Source: Acidimicrobiaceae bacterium
GTDB taxonomy: Bacteria; Actinomycetota; Acidimicrobiia; Acidimicrobiales; RAAP-2
Assembly (NCBI GenBank): GCA_027355725.1
Contig: DAIEHI010000181.1
Location: 1 to 37,694, forward strand
DNA: 37,694 bases
Direction of reading: 5' to 3'
Position numbers and translations under genes: made by a program. Below, piece after piece: positions 35,768 through 37,694 of the stretch. The notes under the pieces were generated by a model. That model was not told the origin of the DNA. It ran no database searches and was given only the letters and a program-made list of their open reading frames with translations. The first letter of the stretch is position 1. The number at the start of each line of letters is the position of its first letter.

Positions 35768-36553
35768 CTACTTCTGGTGCAGCGAACACCAATAGGTCGT
35801 ACGACCACCAATGGTTGCGCTTCGCATATCGCCACCATCGAGAGGACAGTGTCCACCCGGGAAGCGTCCCTCCATGTGATCTCCCAAGTGCGAGCCACCG
35901 CGACGTTGCAGGGAGCGCATGGTCTGAGTGAAGGCCTGGAAGAGACGATTGCGATCATCAATCGTCAGCTGCGCGGTGGGGGTTCGCGGGTCGATTCCCG
36001 CGCGATAGAGCATCTCGTCACCGAGTAGGTTCCCCACCCCGGCGATCACTGACTGGTCGAGCAAACGGGCCTTGATCGCCGGTCCTTCACCTCTCGTGAT
36101 TCGAAGGGCTTTGGCGAACTCACTTCGAGTGATGCTCAGCGCGTCATACCCCAGTTCGCCAAGGTCCGGGTCGATCTCACAGCGCGCCAGGCGGCGCGGG
36201 TCGTGCAGGACCAGCTTGCGCCCATCAGCGAGTTCGAGTCCCGCTCGAATCCACTCAGACTTGTAGGTGTGGGGACCGTAGAACAATCCGTCGATCGCGG
36301 CGTCGTCGTCGATCAACAACACGCCCGTCATGCCAAAGCGCATGGCGAGGGTGACCCCACTCGTCTCGAGCAAGAGGAGTTTGCCCCGCCGAGAGGTACC
36401 GGTGAGGGTGAGCCCTTTCACGGCCCTCGCCCACGCAGCCGGTGACGAGAGCTTCTTCGCCGCGTACGCATCGGCCCACCCGCGAACGATGGTTGCGCCG
36501 ACCACGCGATCTGCGAGTTGTCGATACGACTCCACTTCGAGTACTTCAGGCAC
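35768..36553 (-). CDS. mutM: Formamidopyrimidine-DNA glycosylase (Fpg/MutM family)
   Basis: A 261-residue DNA repair glycosylase/lyase that removes oxidised purines. After a GTG start the mature N-terminus is PEVLEVE, giving the catalytic Pro and Glu. The conserved lysine is in SRRGKLLLL, the helix-two-turn-helix segment is IAGVGNLLGDEMLYRAGIDP, and the C-terminal beta-hairpin finger ends GGRTTYWCSLHQK with its DNA-contacting arginine. The finger has Cys, Asp, Cys and His (CPLD ... CSLH) where E. coli Fpg has four cysteines. It is divergent from the FrhB-family gene across 53 bases. It may be an Fpg/Nei-family branch, not strict MutM. Confidence 0.85.
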   Translation of the reverse strand: MPEVLEVESYRQLADRVVGATIVRGWADAYAAKKLSSPAAWARAVKGLTLTGTSRRGKLLLLETSGVTLAMRFGMTGVLLIDDDAAIDGLFYGPHTYKSEWIRAGLELADGRKLVLHDPRRLARCEIDPDLGELGYDALSITRSEFAKALRITRGEGPAIKARLLDQSVIAGVGNLLGDEMLYRAGIDPRTPTAQLTIDDRNRLFQAFTQTMRSLQRRGGSHLGDHMEGRFPGGHCPLDGGDMRSATIGGRTTYWCSLHQK

Positions 36554-36606
36554 GCGCTCAGCGTATCGCCGTGTCCTGAGAAAGGCATAGTTACTAAGGT
36601 TGCTCT

Positions 36607-37694
36607 ATGGCTTTAGAGAAACCGCAATGGAAAGAGCTGTTCAGCGAGGTCGTCACGTCTGGTCTGTGCACAGGGTGTGCCGCGTGCGTGGTTGCGTGTC
36701 CCCACGACGTGCTCGACTACGAGAGCGAGAACGGCGTCTATAAGCCTTGGCACCTCGATATCGATGGCGGCCGTGAGGACTGCACACACGGTGTGAAGGG
36801 ATGCACGATGTGCACCCGCGCCTGTCCACGGTTTCGCAATTGGGAGAGCGAGATCGACACGCATCGTTTTGCGCGCGAGCGAAGCGACGAAGAAGTCTTC
36901 GGTATTGGCGACGTGCTGCTCGCCCGCTCAACTGACGCCGAGATCGTCGACAACGGTCAAGACGGCGGTTTCGTGTCCAGCCTGCTCATCTACGCACTCG
37001 AGAACGACGTGATCGACGCCGCACTCGTGAGCGGGCTCGAAGGTGACGGCTCCACGTGGCGCGCGCAACCGCGCGTCGCGCGCAACCGCGCCGAAGTCCT
37101 CGAGACCGCGAAGTCGCGATACACCTACAGTGCGAACCTGCTCGCCTACCCCGAGGCCGTCGAGGGCGGAGCCGAGCGCATTGCCCTGGTCGGCATGGGT
37201 TGCATGGCGTCAGCGCCGGGCGCGATGCAAACACGAAAGGCCGGCAAGATCGCTCGACGCCTCAGTCTCACCATCGGCCTTCTGTGTTCTAAGACCTTCG
37301 ACGACTCGATCTTCGAAGAACTCTTCGAGAAGAACTACGCGATCAAGCGCAGTGACATCAAGAAGATGAACATCAAGGGCGTGTTCCAGATCTGGACCCA
37401 CGACGGCGGATTCCACGAGATCCCGCTCAAGGAAGCACACGCTTACACCCGCGAGGGCTGCACGCACTGCCCCGACTTCGCTGCGGAACACGCGGACATC
37501 TCAACGGGCGGCATCGGCGCTTTTGGCGACTGGACGCTCGTCATTGTTCGCACCGATCTGGGACGAGAACTCCTGAGTGCGATGAAGGAGCGCGGCCTCA
37601 TCGAGACGCGACCCGGCGACGATGACCCCGGCGCGGTCGCGCTGTTGCACAAGCTCGCGCAACTCTCGCGCAAGCGCTGGCCCGAGGACCAGAA
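36607..37694 (+). CDS. Coenzyme F420 hydrogenase/dehydrogenase beta-subunit family protein (FrhB-like), 3' end outside window
   Basis: An open frame of 362 codons that runs off the window end. Residues 21, 24, 27 and 31 (CTGCAACVVAC) and 59, 66, 69 and 73 (CTHGVKGCTMCTRAC) form two [4Fe-4S] cluster motifs. The FrhB N-terminal and C-terminal domains follow with ARSTDAEIVDNGQDGGFVSSLLIYAL and LVGMGCMASAPGAM. The later cysteines in GCTHCPDF and ISTGGIGAFGDW are typical of the C-terminal domain. Family members pass electrons between F420 and iron-sulfur or flavin partners. The ATG start follows AAGG. Partner genes would lie beyond the window. Confidence 0.88.
   Translation, partial: MALEKPQWKELFSEVVTSGLCTGCAACVVACPHDVLDYESENGVYKPWHLDIDGGREDCTHGVKGCTMCTRACPRFRNWESEIDTHRFARERSDEEVFGIGDVLLARSTDAEIVDNGQDGGFVSSLLIYALENDVIDAALVSGLEGDGSTWRAQPRVARNRAEVLETAKSRYTYSANLLAYPEAVEGGAERIALVGMGCMASAPGAMQTRKAGKIARRLSLTIGLLCSKTFDDSIFEELFEKNYAIKRSDIKKMNIKGVFQIWTHDGGFHEIPLKEAHAYTREGCTHCPDFAAEHADISTGGIGAFGDWTLVIVRTDLGRELLSAMKERGLIETRPGDDDPGAVALLHKLAQLSRKRWPEDQ

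Noticed and set aside
35976..36004. GCGGGTCGATTCCCGC stem-loop resembling a tRNA T-arm
   Set aside because: It lies inside mutM and encodes the conserved GIDPRTP segment; no other tRNA arms are present.

Overview
The window looks like a piece of a high-GC actinobacterial chromosome, most likely from the class Acidimicrobiia or a close relative. This rests on GC-rich coding sequence with many GTG starts, a mycofactocin (MFT) locus, an NDMA-dependent-type alcohol dehydrogenase, a PIG-L deacetylase of the mycothiol-enzyme family and a coenzyme-F420 FrhB-family protein. The lineage is inferred from gene content; no rRNA or tRNA gene is visible. Coding density is very high: neighbouring genes on one strand usually overlap by 4 bases, and three convergent pairs share overlapping stop codons.

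Region 1 (1-6.3 kb) is a mycofactocin locus. On the minus strand, in order of transcription, lie mftA (35-residue precursor ending IDGLCGVY), mftB, mftC, mftD and an MFT-coupled short-chain dehydrogenase. mftF is divergent from mftA, and an MFT-associated alcohol dehydrogenase converges on mftF. mftE, mftG and mftR are not in the window. Region 2 (6.3-16 kb) is housekeeping: argS, acnA, a GNAT acetyltransferase, a DEAD-box helicase / PIG-L deacetylase / SulP transporter operon, bcp and a VOC protein.

Region 3 (16-31.7 kb) is the most interesting part, a catabolic locus I do not recognise as a described system. A plus-strand operon encodes a glutamate-1-semialdehyde-aminomutase-like aminotransferase, an FGGY carbohydrate kinase and a NagB-type glucosamine-6-phosphate deaminase. 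Converging on it is an eight-gene minus-strand operon: a Tat-exported oligopeptide-binding protein, two permeases, two ATPases, an M20 peptidase, a beta-lactamase-fold serine hydrolase and a GntR/UTRA regulator. A divergent plus-strand pair encodes a D-threonine-aldolase/D-serine-dehydratase-like enzyme and a LysA-type decarboxylase. Both main promoter regions carry the same AT-rich 11-mer, CATTATAAAGA; one copy abuts a perfect 7+7 inverted repeat. My reading is uptake and dismantling of a peptide-linked amino-sugar or D-amino-acid compound, for example cell-wall fragments, under control of the GntR protein.

Region 4 (31.7-37.7 kb) holds a DedA membrane protein, a HipBA toxin-antitoxin pair behind a repeat-rich AT island, an XRE-regulator/nucleotidyltransferase pair resembling a second toxin-antitoxin or defence module, an Fpg/MutM glycosylase with altered zinc ligands, and the start of an FrhB-family gene cut by the window end.
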